NCBI GenBank assembly: GCA_913061325.1
Contig: CAJXUU010000013.1
Coordinates: 1 to 37,074 of the forward strand
Direction of reading: 5' to 3'
From: an uncultured Saprospirales bacterium
Lineage (GTDB): Bacteria > Bacteroidota > Bacteroidia > Chitinophagales > Saprospiraceae
DNA length: 37,074 nucleotides
Shown here: in pieces, positions 36,204 to 37,074 of the stretch
How positions within the stretch are numbered: the first letter of the stretch is position 1
Layout: every line of letters begins with the position of its first letter
Notes under the pieces: generated by a model
Database searches by the model: none
Seen by the model: only the letters and a program-made list of their open reading frames with translations
What the model was told of the DNA's origin: nothing
Position numbers and translations under genes: made by a program

Positions 36204-36725
36204 TTAAGCAAATGATTTATCTTGCTTTTTAGTTACAGCTGCTATAATAAGTGCAATAATAGATGTAGGGAAAACTAGAGTTCCTAAATAACCTAATAGA
36301 GTTTTACCTATGGTTGGCGTAAAGTCTTGTTCTTCCATAGCTTCCCTCATCGCTTCTGTAGCTTCTTCATTGTCACCAAACATAGCTATCATTTTTTCTG
36401 CAGCTTCAATGCTTTGTTCTCTGAGTACATCGATTAGTGAAGGATCTATAAAGTTAATCAACACATAGCTAAATAATTGAGCAATAAGACCACCAATAAC
36501 CGCGGCTAAAAATGCTGCTTTGAACCCTTCACCAAAAGTTAAAAACCCTTCGTTGTTAGCTCTTTCTTCAGTTGCAGATTTCCACATGAAGTATATTGGT
36601 ATTAAGAAACCTACATAGGCTACGCCTCCGAATATCATTGTTGAGTCTATAAGATAAAGTATCATGGTAAATAATATCGAGCCGATGCCCATAAATACAC
36701 CATTCTTAATAGCAGGATTTTCCAT
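36204..36725 (-). CDS. DUF4199 family membrane protein
   Basis: This 173-residue protein fits DUF4199, a small membrane family of Bacteroidota. Four hydrophobic segments are visible: GVFMGIGSILFTMILYLIDS, FGGVAYVGFLIPIYFMWKSA, FKAAFLAAVIGGLIAQLFSY and GTLVFPTSIIALIIAAVTKK. Between them lies the acidic helical loop REQSIEAAEKMIAMFGDNEE. The motif LTFGEGFKAAF before the third span is characteristic. Function is unknown. A DUF4199 gene beside a family 2 glycosyltransferase and dihydroorotase is an arrangement I recall from other Bacteroidota. The gene ends at a strong terminator. Confidence 0.88.
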   Translation of the reverse strand: MENPAIKNGVFMGIGSILFTMILYLIDSTMIFGGVAYVGFLIPIYFMWKSATEERANNEGFLTFGEGFKAAFLAAVIGGLIAQLFSYVLINFIDPSLIDVLREQSIEAAEKMIAMFGDNEEATEAMREAMEEQDFTPTIGKTLLGYLGTLVFPTSIIALIIAAVTKKQDKSFA

Positions 36726-36758
36726 AGTTTTATTTGTTTTAGATTGATTTTGAAATGC

Positions 36759-36782
36759 ATATGTGACTAAAGCATCACATAT
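36759..36782. promoter_or_regulatory. Palindrome upstream of the DUF4199 gene, possible operator
   Basis: ATATGTGA and TCACATAT are perfect inverted 8-mers separated by 8 bases, centred about 45 bases ahead of the ATG at 36725. The half-site TGTGA is that of CRP/FNR-type regulators, but their usual spacer is 6 bases. The rest of the gap 36726-36911 shows no further signal. Confidence 0.35.
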
Positions 36783-36911
36783 TTATAATCTAATATATGA
36801 AATATGAATTGAATAGCACCTATTTTTTCGATGAAGAGACATTAGGCATCGAAATGTGTTGCAAATGATAGTTAGTGGAAAGTAAATAATAATAAAAGAA
36901 CATTTAATTGA

Positions 36912-37024
36912 TCAGTTAGCTATATAGACAGTTCCTTTATTAATTGTTGCTATGACCTTTCCTGTGAATGCATTTCCTATAAATGGCGTATTTTTCGAAG
37001 TTGACTTTATAGATTGTTCTTCAT
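36912..37024 (-). CDS. pyrC: Dihydroorotase, C-terminal fragment
   Basis: About 37 codons are open on the minus strand from the adapter junction to the TGA at 36914-36912. The translated end (SKNTPFIGNAFTGKVIATIN followed by KGTVYIAN) matches the conserved C-terminus of dihydroorotases and related amidohydrolases, where S-K-x-P-F-x-G and F-x-G-x-V-x-x-T precede the last strand. Dihydroorotase closes the ring in pyrimidine synthesis. The catalytic metal ligands lie outside the window. Another amidohydrolase such as allantoinase is possible, but the neighbouring DUF4199 and glycosyltransferase genes favour dihydroorotase. Confidence 0.75.
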
Positions 37025-37074
37025 CTGTCTCTTATACACATCTGACGCTGCCGACGAAGAGGATAGTGTAGATC
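37025..37074 (-). other. Nextera i5 adapter remnant (not genomic)
   Basis: The last 50 bases are the reverse complement of GATCTACAC, index TATCCTCT, linker TCGTCGGCAGCGTC and mosaic end AGATGTGTATAAGAGACAG. The index is the same as at the left end. Genomic sequence ends at 37024. Confidence 0.98.

Overview
The window reads as a chromosomal fragment of a low-GC member of the Bacteroidota. The evidence is a SusC/SusD outer-membrane pair, several proteins with type IX secretion (T9SS) C-terminal signals of both types A and B, TAnnTTTG-like promoter boxes, no clear Shine-Dalgarno sequences, and the Bacteroidota-style order xerC-hpf-tRNAs-tuf-tRNA-secE-nusG-rplKAJL-rpoBC. A Saprospira-like lineage is possible but cannot be proved from the sequence. 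Bases 1-44 and 37025-37074 are Illumina Nextera adapter in opposite orientations, so the biological sequence is 45-37024 and both terminal genes are cut by library fragmentation.

Layout. (a) 45-4447: end of a SusC-type TonB-dependent transporter, a SusD/RagB lipoprotein and a third unrecognised lipoprotein, closed by a terminator. (b) 4471-9908: an arylsulfotransferase-like secreted protein, converging on a two-gene minus-strand operon of secreted FG-GAP/UnbV repeat proteins. The convergent junction holds a 177-bp element with 24-bp perfect terminal inverted repeats. (c) 10199-12652: an envelope protein with a macroglobulin-like front and a TonB-plug-like end. (d) 12705-27939: the core information-processing cluster: tyrosine recombinase, hibernation factor, tRNA-Thr/Tyr/Gly/Thr, EF-Tu, tRNA-Trp, SecE, NusG, L11, L1, L10, L7/L12, RpoB, RpoC and a strong terminator. 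Several intergenic gaps in it contain inverted repeats that may be regulatory RNA. (e) 27995-29888: a DUF1853 protein, a tiny tail-anchored protein, and a DUF1573 gene broken by at least two frameshifts. (f) 29919-33683, minus strand: a LamG-like protein with a type B T9SS signal, YbaB, a type A T9SS protein and a Na+/Ca2+ antiporter. (g) 33825-37024: tatC and a small membrane protein converge on a glycosyltransferase, followed upstream by a DUF4199 membrane protein and the C-terminal end of dihydroorotase.

Working together: region (d) supplies translation, transcription and Sec secretion (SecE), with TatC further on. Regions (a)-(c) and (f) are envelope and secretion cargo: nutrient uptake through SusCD and Sec-exported proteins, most of them passed to T9SS. 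Most of the window is ordinary conserved core. The best candidates for a second look are the inverted-repeat element at 6112-6288, the frameshifted DUF1573 gene, the hairpins in the ribosomal/RNA polymerase operon, and the secreted arylsulfotransferase and UnbV-repeat neighbourhood. I found no CRISPR array, prophage, defence system or complete insertion sequence.
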